The translations under genes and the position numbers were made by a program. A stretch of 64,000 nt of DNA, from NCBI GenBank assembly GCA_016718825.1, contig JADKCL010000006.1, positions 62,001 to 126,000 on the forward strand, in the 5' to 3' direction. The stretch's first letter is position 1, and each line of letters starts with the position of its first letter. Shown here piece by piece: positions 19,445 through 27,382 of this stretch. The notes beneath the pieces are model-generated. The model did no database searches. It had not been told where the DNA came from and saw nothing but the letters and a program-made list of their open reading frames with translations. Source of the DNA: Bacteroidota bacterium (GTDB taxonomy: Bacteria > Bacteroidota > Bacteroidia > J057 > JADKCL01).

Positions 19445-19630
19445 ATGAATACGACAACGATGAAGGGCGATTGGTCCGAGCTGAAAGGCAAACTCAAGCA
19501 GAAGTTTGCAATCCTGACCGATGACGATGTATTGCTGCAGGAAGGCAAAGAAGACGAGCTGTATGGCCGCCTTCAGCAGAAGCTTGGCAAGACCAAGGAA
19601 GAACTGCATACCCTCATTTCTGAATTGTAA
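19445..19630 (+). CDS. CsbD family stress protein (copy 2)
   Basis: A 61-residue CsbD-like protein (MKGDWSELKGKLKQKFA, LTDDDVLLQEGKEDELYG) that is nearly the same as copy 1 at 18010 through its core, the C-terminal helix differing most. The ATG at 19445 matches the family N-terminus; a frame opening at GTG 19412 is longer but atypical. It is followed by lipoprotein copy 2 after 96 nt, mirroring the arrangement of copy 1. Confidence 0.9.
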   Translation: MNTTTMKGDWSELKGKLKQKFAILTDDDVLLQEGKEDELYGRLQQKLGKTKEELHTLISEL

Positions 19631-19726
19631 ATCGTAGCTCACCCGCTATTGGATGCCCTGCCAAGATTAGTCCATGTAAAAGTGGTTTAGTCGGGCAAGG
19701 CGTTTCAATGCACAATCGTTTCTAAA

Positions 19727-20167
19727 ATGAAAAAGCACCTTCTCAAATCGATGTTAGTTCTTGCCCTCTTTGGTTTTGCTTTGCAAAGCTGTGACACTCC
19801 CGCCCAAAAGGTGGAGAATGCCGAAGAAGACGTCATCCGCGCCAACGAAAACCTCGACAAAGCCAATGCAGCTTACCGCTTGGAAATGATCGAATACCGC
19901 GCCAAAAATGCAGAGCGTATTGCGGCCAACAAAAAAAGCATGGCCGAATTCCAGGAGCGCATCGCTGCCGATAAATCCGAAGCCAAGGCTGATTACCTCG
20001 CCAAAATCGAAGCCCTTGATCGCAAAAACAGCGACATGGAAAAGAAAATGGATGACTTTAAAACCGATAGCGAATCGGAATGGGGAGATTTCAAACGCGA
20101 ATTCTCCAGGGATATGGATGTATTAAGGGACTCGTTGGAGAGCCTGTTTGGTAAGGATGCAAGATAA
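19727..20167 (+). CDS. Coiled-coil lipoprotein (stress-associated, sll1863-like), copy 2
   Basis: A 146-residue lipoprotein (lipobox ALQSC, Cys about residue 22). The helical body DVIRANENLDKANAAY, ERIAANKKSMAEFQERIA, ALDRKNSDMEKKMDDFK and the tail WGDFKREFSRDMDVLRDSL align with the copy at 18362. The coding strand reads without interruption and a short membrane-protein gene follows 12 nt after the stop, so the two are probably cotranscribed. Expected at the periplasmic face of the outer or inner membrane. Confidence 0.82.
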   Translation: MKKHLLKSMLVLALFGFALQSCDTPAQKVENAEEDVIRANENLDKANAAYRLEMIEYRAKNAERIAANKKSMAEFQERIAADKSEAKADYLAKIEALDRKNSDMEKKMDDFKTDSESEWGDFKREFSRDMDVLRDSLESLFGKDAR

Positions 20168-20179
20168 CTTCAAATCAAA

Positions 20180-20404
20180 ATGGGAATGAGAAAGACAATC
20201 GCAATCGCCATGATCGTCGTTGGCGGCGCTATGATGGCTTACACGGGATTTACCTTTGTCACACGCGAAAAGGTCGTGGACGTTGGCCCGGTACAAATTA
20301 CCAAAGACAAGAATCACCTCGTGATTTGGTCGCCAATTTTGGGTGGGGTGATCCTTTTCGCTGGGCTCATTGTGCTCTTTGCGGAAAAGAAGGGTAAAGC
20401 CTGA
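20180..20404 (+). CDS. Small two-helix membrane protein
   Basis: A 74-residue protein with two hydrophobic segments (AIAMIVVGGAMMAYTGF and WSPILGGVILFAGLIVLF) joined by a short polar hairpin with FVTREKVVDVGPVQI. The tail is Lys-rich. Length and topology match small DUF3185-like stress-associated membrane proteins, but I cannot confirm a family. It lies 12 nt after lipoprotein copy 2. The ATG at 20180 or the one at 20186 may be used. Confidence 0.75.
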   Translation: MGMRKTIAIAMIVVGGAMMAYTGFTFVTREKVVDVGPVQITKDKNHLVIWSPILGGVILFAGLIVLFAEKKGKA

Positions 20405-20457
20405 TCTGCCTCCTACAATAATTATTGCATTTTCATTCACCTGAGCGTAGTCAATAT

Positions 20458-21285
20458 ATGGCGATTACTTATTACATGTTGCAAATTTCCCCGGTGCTGT
20501 TTTTCCTGCTGATCGTAGGTGGATGTGCCTTGGTGGCTGGATTGGGAACCCTTTTGTTCCGGAAGCTTGTGAAGATCAAGGTGCAACGTTCGCACAATGA
20601 GGTGACAGGCTTTTTGTTTCTTGCAATTGCGAGTTTTTATGCATTGTTGTTGAGCTTCATTGTATTGGTTGTTTGGGAGCAGCTCAATGAGACCATTGGT
20701 ATTGTGAGCAAGGAAGGCAGTACTGCCATGACCTTGTACCGCGATATCAAATACTATCCCGATACCGTGCGGAGCAAGCCGCTTAAAACCGCCTATTTGA
20801 ATTTTGTTTTTGACGTTGTCGATGACGAATTTCCAGAGATGGCACGTATGGAGCGTGCACGTGGGACCTCCGAAAGTTTCGATTTGGTCTTCGTGCGCAT
20901 GGCGCAGTTGGATCCCAAAACCCCCATGGAAAGCATGCTCGTCGCCGAAATGATGACACAGTTGAATACTCTCGCTGCTGACCGTGGACAAAGGATGACG
21001 ACCATGGACGTCGAAATCAGACCTCCTTTATGGATGCCGATCATCTTGGGGGCTTTGATTACTTTGCTCTGTGCAATGTACCTTGATATCGAGCGCCTCC
21101 GAATGCACTTTATTTTGACGGCGTTGCTGGGCGCTTTTATCGGAATGTTCCTTTTTGTGATCGTTGTTTTGGATCATCCTTACTCGGGTGTGTTTGGGTT
21201 GAAGCCCGACAGTTACATGCAGATCTTTACCAGTGAAAAGTGGTCCAAAGAACTGCACGACAGGACAACCATCCAACTCAAATAG
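20458..21285 (+). CDS. DUF4239 (bestrophin-like) membrane protein
   Basis: A 275-residue membrane protein with N-terminal helices (SPVLFFLLIVGGCALVAG, GFLFLAIASFYALLLSF), a central soluble helical region (TVRSKPLKTAYLNFVFDVV, MAQLDPKTPMESM) and two C-terminal helices (IILGALITLLCAMYLDI, LLGAFIGMFLFVIVVLDHPY). The HNEVTGFLF...FYALLLSFIVL pattern and the terminal DHPYSG are typical of DUF4239, related to bestrophin-like channels. The ATG at 20458 is chosen over the frame opening at 20425. It lies inside the stress block; a channel role is family-level inference. Confidence 0.85.
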   Translation: MAITYYMLQISPVLFFLLIVGGCALVAGLGTLLFRKLVKIKVQRSHNEVTGFLFLAIASFYALLLSFIVLVVWEQLNETIGIVSKEGSTAMTLYRDIKYYPDTVRSKPLKTAYLNFVFDVVDDEFPEMARMERARGTSESFDLVFVRMAQLDPKTPMESMLVAEMMTQLNTLAADRGQRMTTMDVEIRPPLWMPIILGALITLLCAMYLDIERLRMHFILTALLGAFIGMFLFVIVVLDHPYSGVFGLKPDSYMQIFTSEKWSKELHDRTTIQLK

Positions 21286-21326
21286 TCACAAGATTGAAAT
21301 TCAAATTAAGAATGGGAATGATAAAA

Positions 21327-21803
21327 ATGAAAAATTATAGCAGATATTTTTTGCTGGTATTCGGTTTGTTTGCGACGCTTGTTGCTTGCGAATCCAATGA
21401 AAATAAGGCAGAAGAAGCGTTTGAGCAAGTCCGGGACAGCATGACGGCAAAAGGAGACAGCACTGCCTACGCTGATTCCAATGTCGAATTGCCCAAACAG
21501 AAGGCAAAACCAGCGATCACGCATGTCGTTTTGTCGGAGGAAGCCCGATTTGCAAAGGAAACAGAAGCAACGATCAATTCGAATGAAGTTTTGATCAAGG
21601 AATTGAAAGGAACCCCGGACAACGCCAAATTGCTCAAAAAGATCTCTCAGGTGGAAAAGGACAATGCGGCATTGCGCCTTGAAATGGCAGCCTATCTGGC
21701 GGAAGTAAAATTGCGCTGGGAGACCCACAAGGCCACGACGCTGGAGGAGCTTTCAAAAATTGAAGCCGAATTGAAGACCTTGAAAGAAGGCCTTTCGAAG
21801 TAA
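21327..21803 (+). CDS. Coiled-coil lipoprotein, third stress-cluster paralogue
   Basis: A 158-residue lipoprotein (lipobox TLVAC, Cys about residue 19). The mature part is helical and charged: EAFEQVRDSMTAKGDS, ATINSNEVLIKELKG, ISQVEKDNAALRLEMAAYL, THKATTLEELSKIEAELK. It resembles the lipoproteins at 18362 and 19727 in size, lipobox and coiled-coil design but is more distant. Start codons at 21312 or 21318 are also possible; 21327 gives the most typical lipoprotein n-region. Confidence 0.75.
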   Translation: MKNYSRYFLLVFGLFATLVACESNENKAEEAFEQVRDSMTAKGDSTAYADSNVELPKQKAKPAITHVVLSEEARFAKETEATINSNEVLIKELKGTPDNAKLLKKISQVEKDNAALRLEMAAYLAEVKLRWETHKATTLEELSKIEAELKTLKEGLSK

Positions 21804-21928
21804 TTGCCACAGGGTTTCCACCAATCTGTAAGTCTTGCAATTCTTTGCATTGTCTTTGTAACACTTCCCGATGCCGCAGATCCGAGCTTTGTATTGTGAT
21901 AAATGATTCACAAAGAAAATTGAAGAAT

Positions 21929-22558
21929 ATGAAAAAGTACTTAATCATCACGGCATTGTTTTTGTCAATTGGCGTTACGCTCAAAGCACAAGACGATCCA
22001 CGTGAGAAGTTTTCTGCTGGTGTCAAAGCTGGTCTCAACATTGCCAATGTTTGGGACTCAGAAGGTCAAGACTTTGATGCTGACCCAAAAGCAGGCTTTG
22101 CCGGCGGTGTGTTTGGGTCTATCCCGATTGGGAAAGTCTTAGGTTTCCAGCCCGAAGTTTTGCTTTCGCAAAAAGGCTTTCGCGCCTCAGGCACTTTGTT
22201 GGGCACTGATTATTCCTTTGCCCGCACGAGCACCTACATTGACGTGCCTTTGCAAATTCAGATCAAGCCTGCTCAATTCCTCACCATTGTTGCTGGACCT
22301 CAATATTCTTTTTTGATGCATCAGAAGAACGTTTTTACCGTGGGTCAGAGTAATGTCGTGCAAGAATTTGACAATGAAAACGATCAGATCCGCAAGAACA
22401 TCTTTGGTGCAGTTGGTGGCCTGGATGTGAATATTTCCCACGTCGTCATCTCTGGAAGAATGGGATTCGATTTGCTGAACAACAACGGCGATGGCACGTC
22501 GACCACCCCAAGATACAAGAATCGGTGGATCCAATTGACCGCCGGTGTCAAGATTTAA
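21929..22558 (+). CDS. Outer-membrane beta-barrel protein, PorT-like
   Basis: A 209-residue protein with a signal peptide (ALFLSIGVTLKAQ) and an eight-strand barrel pattern: FSAGVKAGLNIANVW, AGFAGGVFGSIPI, LGFQPEVLLSQKGF, STYIDVPLQIQIKP, FLTIVAGPQYSFLM, AVGGLDVNISHVVISGRMG, and a last strand WIQLTAGVKI. This is the PorT / outer-membrane beta-barrel family common in Bacteroidota. The ATG at 21929 marks the signal peptide. The gene is followed by a strong hairpin. Confidence 0.88.
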   Translation: MKKYLIITALFLSIGVTLKAQDDPREKFSAGVKAGLNIANVWDSEGQDFDADPKAGFAGGVFGSIPIGKVLGFQPEVLLSQKGFRASGTLLGTDYSFARTSTYIDVPLQIQIKPAQFLTIVAGPQYSFLMHQKNVFTVGQSNVVQEFDNENDQIRKNIFGAVGGLDVNISHVVISGRMGFDLLNNNGDGTSTTPRYKNRWIQLTAGVKI

Positions 22559-22622
22559 TACCGAAAGGCGAAGCCATGGCTTGCATCAACCTACACTTAG
22601 AACCCGCAACTCGGCAGCAGAA

Positions 22623-22644
22623 CCCACCCGCTTAGGCGGGTGGG
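22623..22644 (+). terminator. GC-rich hairpin after the barrel gene
   Basis: CCCACCCGC (22623-22631) pairs perfectly with GCGGGTGGG (22636-22644) around a TTAG loop. It lies 64 nt after the barrel stop. There is no T-run, so it is a probable but not certain terminator; it could instead be a dispersed repeat. Confidence 0.5.
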
Positions 22645-22697
22645 TAGCTCCAACGGAGTAGGCCCATTTATTCATTAAGATTTCAACCCTTCAACGT

Positions 22698-23252
22698 ATG
22701 AAAATATTTCTCTACACGATCTTGTTTGTCCTTCTGTTCTCCTGTGGGAACGTGTCTGCACAAACAACAGCCCCATCCTCCGAGTCTTTTGGGAACACCC
22801 TGAATTTGGGTGTGGGGATTGGCTATTATGGTTACGTCGGCCGTGCTATGCCTGCCTTGTCTGCAAATTACGAGTTCAATGTTGCGCGTAATTTCACATT
22901 GGCTCCGTTTGTGACCTTTATCACCTATCGTAATTACAGGCGCTGGGACGGGTACAATTATGCCTATCGCCAATCCGTCGTTCCGATGGGCCTCAAGGGC
23001 ACATATTATTTTGACAGATTGCTCCATGCTGGCTCACGCTGGGACTTTTATCTGGCTGGTTCCCTTGGATTTGCCCTACGCACGACCCGCTGGGAAACAG
23101 GCTATTACGGTGATCCGGTGGTCGAGCGTGGCACAAGCGGCCTCTACCTCGATGGACACATTGGAGCTGAATACCATGCAAGCCAAAATCTCGGACTTTT
23201 CCTCGATCTCTCCACTGGCATTTCGCTTTTTGGACTTGCCATTCACCTTTAA
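22698..23252 (+). CDS. Outer-membrane beta-barrel protein
   Basis: A 184-residue exported protein with signal MKIFLYTILFVLLFSCGNVSAQ; a Cys lies in the hydrophobic end, but the AQ cleavage site favours a normal signal peptidase I product. Alternating strands follow: LGVGIGYYGYVGRAMPALS, FTLAPFVTFITYRNY, VVPMGLKGTYYF, WDFYLAGSLGFAL, DGHIGAEYHASQNLGLFLD. This matches small OmpW/OmpX-like barrels. A tiny membrane-protein gene follows 12 nt later and is probably cotranscribed. Confidence 0.8.
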   Translation: MKIFLYTILFVLLFSCGNVSAQTTAPSSESFGNTLNLGVGIGYYGYVGRAMPALSANYEFNVARNFTLAPFVTFITYRNYRRWDGYNYAYRQSVVPMGLKGTYYFDRLLHAGSRWDFYLAGSLGFALRTTRWETGYYGDPVVERGTSGLYLDGHIGAEYHASQNLGLFLDLSTGISLFGLAIHL

Positions 23253-23264
23253 TTCAAGAAGACT

Positions 23265-23417
23265 ATGAATAATTTGCTCTACATCATCGCTGTAATCTTA
23301 GTGATTGCCTGGGCCGTTGGCTACATCGGATTCGGAACCTCCAACCTCATCCACATCCTATTGGTCATTGCCATCATCTCCGTCCTCTTTCAAGTAATTT
23401 CTGGCCGCAGGAATTGA
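23265..23417 (+). CDS. lmo0937-family small membrane protein (DUF5670-like)
   Basis: A 50-residue protein made of two hydrophobic segments (LLYIIAVILVIAWAVGYIGF and LIHILLVIAIISVLFQVI) with a short GTSN turn and an Arg-rich tail (SGRRN). Size and sequence match the lmo0937 family, tiny membrane proteins found widely with CsbD and other stress genes. It starts with ATG 12 nt after the barrel gene and is followed by a clear terminator. Confidence 0.85.
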   Translation: MNNLLYIIAVILVIAWAVGYIGFGTSNLIHILLVIAIISVLFQVISGRRN

Positions 23418-23476
23418 TCCAAGGCACCTGAAACGAATATTTGGTCAAAAATTCTGCTATGATTTTGCCAAGAATG

Positions 23477-23509
23477 CACAAAACTGGTTTACCCCGGTTT
23501 TGTGTTTTT
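23477..23509 (+). terminator. Rho-independent terminator of the stress block
   Basis: CACAAAACTGG (23477-23487) pairs with CCGGTTTTGTG (23494-23504), with one G-T pair, and TTTTT follows at 23505-23509. It ends the transcript carrying the lmo0937-like gene. Confidence 0.85.
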
Positions 23510-23562
23510 CGTTTTTCACCGTTCACTTCTCTGATCGTATCGCCTTTTGCGCAGTAAGCCGA

Positions 23563-23594
23563 TTTGAAAATTGGACTTTGACGCCTTATCTTGG
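23563..23594 (+). promoter_or_regulatory. Bacteroidota-type promoter for the 730-residue T9SS protein
   Basis: TTTG at 23563-23566 and TATCTTGG at 23587-23594 are separated by 20 nt, close to the Bacteroidota sigma-ABfr consensus (TTTG, 19-23 nt, TAnnTTTG). It lies 54 nt before the ATG at 23648. Confidence 0.45.
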
Positions 23595-23647
23595 CATGGT
23601 CCTCCCACAAGGCGTCTGTTTTCAGTGTTTTTAAGGCGAGATAGCGT

Positions 23648-25840
23648 ATGAAAGGTCTGTTTACATTGATCCTCATGCTCCTGTTCGGGGCAGCAATTTA
23701 TTCACAGGTGAATACCGTCACCTATGCGGGAAGCACCGGCAAGGAAACCTTCTATGACGTGCTGCAGATCACGGGCGGTTCCGTGTTGGTGTGCGGCTAT
23801 GCCGAAGACATGAGCTGGATTCCGGGCGGCGTGCCGGTTTCTCAGTTGACTTACACAGGCAATATTCCCAATTCCTTGGGGACCAACCGTTTTGGATTTA
23901 TCCTGCAGCTTTCGGAGGATTTGCAGACGATCTTGAGTGTCGCGCACTTTCCGCAAGGCGCAGTAGAAGACATCCGGTTCATGAAAACCAATACGCTTCC
24001 CTACCAAGGCACCGGCGACCTGTACATTTCGGCCAATACTGCCGACACCTACGCCAATGACGGCGGCTATATCATCGCCAAACTGGACAACAACTTTGTG
24101 AACGGCGTGCCGACCGCACTTTCCTGGTTCAAGATCGCCTGGGCGGAGGCCGGCCCCAAAGATTATCACCCTTGGGATGTCACAAGCGACGGTGAAGTCT
24201 ACCACGTCACCGGCCAAAACCATGCCTACGATTGGAGCGCGATGTATTGCCTCGATGCCAATGGCCAACGCAAAATCGTCCCCAACTGGCGCACGCACTG
24301 GCTCACAAGCGGATCCGAATGGAAGGGTACGCCCGCGAGCGCGGCCCCGGGTGGCCTGCCTGCTGTCAATTACAGTGGCATCGCCTTCAAAATCGGTGGC
24401 CGCTGCGAATTGCGTTCCTGGACGCAACAAGATTTCGATGCCATTGAGCCCGATGGCAATGGCGGCACGCGCAAAGGCAGCTGGCCCGCAGATTTCCTCT
24501 TCAGCGGACCTTGCGACCCCAATGCACCGACTGCCAACGGCGGAGGTTACAATGGCTATTCCCCCGAAAGTTGCTGCCCCGTTTGGGGTGCCACGTGTGT
24601 AGCCGTCGACAAACGCAACAATTGGATGTACCTGGGAATGAACTTCAAGAGTTATTCCAATCCGGCGAATTCCCCTGACTTTGAGCCCGCTGTGATTTGC
24701 TTTGACGAAACGGGAAACATGGTTTGGTGGAGCCGCCTCTACCATGAAATTACGCCCGCCGGCGATACCGTCTACAGCTTGCCCGATCAATATGTCGATG
24801 CCTTGGCGATCGACTATGCCAATGACAAACTCGTGATCGGTGCGCGCGCCCACGGCAACAACACCGAAAACCTTTGGGAAGGAAATACCATCGCGGGCAA
24901 TCCCAATGCCAAGGGATTCCAAAATCAATTCACCGGAACAAACGGCAATATCCACGAAAGTTGGATCGGCAAATTGCGCCTTGCGGATGGCAGCCTGACC
25001 AACAGTACCTACATGGCCGAGCTGTTTGAGGGCACGGGAAGCCTTGGGACGCAACATCCCGATCCCAATCTCGCAGGTTGGCCCGACCCCAATACCGGTT
25101 GGCCCAACGTCAACACCACAAGGATCACTAAAAACAATATGAAGGTGAGTTCGACCGGCGAATTGATTGTGCTCGGCGTCGGCCGCAGGACCATCACCAC
25201 CGTCAATGCCTATCAGCGCAATGTTTCGCCTTGGTCCACCGGCGTCGGTTGCTGGAACAGCTTCGTACGCATGTACGACGAAAGCCTTGGGGTCCCCAAA
25301 TACAGTTCGTTGATTGTCGGGGTTTGGGACACGCTGACGCAGCAAGGCGGGGACAATGCCGAGATGTTTGGCGTGTACAAAACCGACAAAGGTGTGATCG
25401 CCGTAGGCCGACAAAAGGCGACGAATGGCGTTCCCAATGGCAACAATTTGCCCGTGACCAACGTCCCAGCCTGGGGAACTTCGACGCCTTCGAATGAGAC
25501 TGCCTTGCTGGTTTATTATCAGAGTGACAGCCTCATGAACCCGACGGATGTGATTACGGGCGTCGCGAATGGACCAGGCTTGGCAGCGCATTACGAGGGC
25601 AGGGCCTTCCCCAATCCGACAACGGGTATTGTGGAGGTGATGTTGCCCGATGATCTGCCTGAATTCGAATTTGTGGTGACCAATGTTTTGGGTCAAACGA
25701 TGGCAACAGGACAACGCGAACGGGGTGGAAGCTACAAGCAATTCGATTTGTCGCAGCAGGTGGATGGGGTGTATTTCATCAGCATTCGCAGCGCAGACAA
25801 AACTTGGAAATACAAAGTGGTCAAGGGGAGAATAGAATAA
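23648..25840 (+). CDS. T9SS-secreted propeller-like protein, function unknown
   Basis: A 730-residue protein with a signal peptide (LILMLLFGAAIYSQ), a long beta-rich body and a T9SS type A sorting tail (RAFPNPTTGIVEVMLPD, LGQTMATGQRERGGSY, YKVVKGRIE). The body has repeated 'value-reading' strands (GYIIAKLDNNFVNG, AVICFDETGNMVWWSRL, ESWIGKLRLADGSLTNS, GVGRRTITTVNAYQR), typical of WD40/SBBP-like surface propellers. A central stretch has Cys pairs (FSGPCDP, PESCCPVWGATC). No catalytic motif is recognised. It is the first of three consecutive T9SS genes on this strand. Confidence 0.85.
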   Translation: MKGLFTLILMLLFGAAIYSQVNTVTYAGSTGKETFYDVLQITGGSVLVCGYAEDMSWIPGGVPVSQLTYTGNIPNSLGTNRFGFILQLSEDLQTILSVAHFPQGAVEDIRFMKTNTLPYQGTGDLYISANTADTYANDGGYIIAKLDNNFVNGVPTALSWFKIAWAEAGPKDYHPWDVTSDGEVYHVTGQNHAYDWSAMYCLDANGQRKIVPNWRTHWLTSGSEWKGTPASAAPGGLPAVNYSGIAFKIGGRCELRSWTQQDFDAIEPDGNGGTRKGSWPADFLFSGPCDPNAPTANGGGYNGYSPESCCPVWGATCVAVDKRNNWMYLGMNFKSYSNPANSPDFEPAVICFDETGNMVWWSRLYHEITPAGDTVYSLPDQYVDALAIDYANDKLVIGARAHGNNTENLWEGNTIAGNPNAKGFQNQFTGTNGNIHESWIGKLRLADGSLTNSTYMAELFEGTGSLGTQHPDPNLAGWPDPNTGWPNVNTTRITKNNMKVSSTGELIVLGVGRRTITTVNAYQRNVSPWSTGVGCWNSFVRMYDESLGVPKYSSLIVGVWDTLTQQGGDNAEMFGVYKTDKGVIAVGRQKATNGVPNGNNLPVTNVPAWGTSTPSNETALLVYYQSDSLMNPTDVITGVANGPGLAAHYEGRAFPNPTTGIVEVMLPDDLPEFEFVVTNVLGQTMATGQRERGGSYKQFDLSQQVDGVYFISIRSADKTWKYKVVKGRIE

Positions 25841-25935
25841 AAACGGGACGAATGGGTTTGAAATTTTCGACGAACTGAAATGCGGCAATAGCCCAGTTTC
25901 AGTGGATTCGATTACCGTCTCTTTGCCCAAGAATG

Positions 25936-25968
25936 TTTGCCACGGTCGGCGGAAATTTTGTATGTTGC
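25936..25968 (+). promoter_or_regulatory. Bacteroidota-type promoter
   Basis: TTTG at 25936-25939 and TATGTTGC at 25961-25968, spaced by 21 nt, lie 20 nt before the ATG at 25988. The second box deviates in one of its last bases. Confidence 0.4.
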
Positions 25969-25987
25969 ATTGAGTCAATGTACTACA

Positions 25988-27295
25988 ATGAAGCGTTTTC
26001 TATTTCTTGGTTTGCTCTTGTTTGCTTTTTTCAATGGGAAAACCCAAAATTTCGCAATCGGAATCCCCGACAGCGTGGAGAATGTTGCTTTTCCCGGTTC
26101 GACCGGTGCCTACACCATTTCCAATCCGCTGAATCACAACGGGACTTCCTTTACCAACGCCCCGATCGCTGGCAATTGCTTTATGAATTGCAAAAGTGAT
26201 TGGCTCTATTTTCACGATTTTGACTTGAATATTCCTGCCAACGCTACGATTCTGGGATTCGAAGTGATTCATAGCCGGGGTGGTTGCAATCAAGGTTCAT
26301 TTGTCATCGATACATTGCAATTGACGCTCAATGGTTCGCCTCTTGGAACGCCAAAGCGGGACAGCGCTTCCACGACAGAAACCGATACCCTCGGCGGAAG
26401 TGTCGATGATTGGGGAATTGGATTCGTTCCACCTTTGCTTGTCACTGACCCTGATTTCGGTGTGATGATTCGCAGTACCGGAACGGGTATTTGCACCTTC
26501 GGGCAATTTGATCTGCGCCTGAAAGTATATTACTGCGAGTTTGGTACGCCCAATCAAGGCATCCCCGACAGTGTCATCAATGTGGCCTTTTCGGGATCCT
26601 CAGGCACGTATTCGGTGACCAATCCCTTGGTACACAATGGAACACAATTCACCAATCCTCCGGTTACCGTCAATTGTGTGATGAACTGCAAAAGTGATTG
26701 GCTGTATTTTCACAACTTCGGATTCAATGTGCCAAGCGGTCAAACGATCAATGGCATCGAGGTGATTCATTCCCGCGGGGGCTGCAATTCCGGTTCGTAT
26801 GTGATCGACACCCTTTCCCTCGCTTATGGTGGCTTGCCCATCGGGAATTTGAAGCGGGATTCGACCTCCAACATGACCACGGACACGCTCGGGGATTTGG
26901 CGGATGTCTGGGGAAATGCGGGCTTGAACGGGGCGATGGTGAGCGATCCGAGTTTTGGCGTGATGGTACGCAGCTCAGGAACGGGAATCTGCACATTCGG
27001 GCAGTTTGACCTCCGCGTAAATGTCTATTTCTGTGGGGAGAATGTGCTTGCATCCGAGCCCGAATTGAACTCCAGCATTGTTTTCTACCCCAATCCAGCG
27101 TCGGATCGGATCCATTGGACCCATCCTGAAACGGTTGCACGTGTGGTGTGCCTGAATGCCATGGGGCAAATCGTCGATGCGCCGCAGATGGGAGATGATT
27201 TGGATGTTTCACGGCTGCCGAATGGGATTTATTTTATGCGGGTGACGACGGCTTTGGGAACGCAGTTTACCCAAAAGGTTTGCGTTCGACATTGA
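25988..27295 (+). CDS. T9SS-secreted protein with two tandem ~165-residue repeats
   Basis: A 435-residue protein with signal LFLGLLLFAFFNGKTQ, two homologous domains (about 20-180 and 185-345) and a T9SS tail (IVFYPNPASDRIHWTHPE, GIYFMRVTT). Each repeat contains IPDSVxNVAFxGSxGxY, NCxMNCKSDWLYFHxFxxN, EVIHSRGGCNxGSxVIDTL, LKRDS or PKRDS, and STGTGICTFGQFDLR-like segments. Six conserved Cys per repeat suggest disulfide-stabilised beta-sandwiches. I do not recognise the domain; it could be a glycan- or surface-binding module. The start at 25988 is at the signal peptide rather than at 25937. Confidence 0.85.
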   Translation: MKRFLFLGLLLFAFFNGKTQNFAIGIPDSVENVAFPGSTGAYTISNPLNHNGTSFTNAPIAGNCFMNCKSDWLYFHDFDLNIPANATILGFEVIHSRGGCNQGSFVIDTLQLTLNGSPLGTPKRDSASTTETDTLGGSVDDWGIGFVPPLLVTDPDFGVMIRSTGTGICTFGQFDLRLKVYYCEFGTPNQGIPDSVINVAFSGSSGTYSVTNPLVHNGTQFTNPPVTVNCVMNCKSDWLYFHNFGFNVPSGQTINGIEVIHSRGGCNSGSYVIDTLSLAYGGLPIGNLKRDSTSNMTTDTLGDLADVWGNAGLNGAMVSDPSFGVMVRSSGTGICTFGQFDLRVNVYFCGENVLASEPELNSSIVFYPNPASDRIHWTHPETVARVVCLNAMGQIVDAPQMGDDLDVSRLPNGIYFMRVTTALGTQFTQKVCVRH

Positions 27296-27382
27296 CGTAG
27301 TGCAAATAGCTGTACACCTGTTGATTCCGAGTTTCCTCCTCGCGATATTGCAAAGTATTGCGTTCAACCAACGATCACCAAC

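Noticed and set aside
23702..25978. 758-codon minus-strand open frame
   Set aside because: It is the antisense shadow of the T9SS gene at 23648, which has a signal peptide, sorting tail and promoter; the shadow is His/Arg/Gly-rich without domain motifs.
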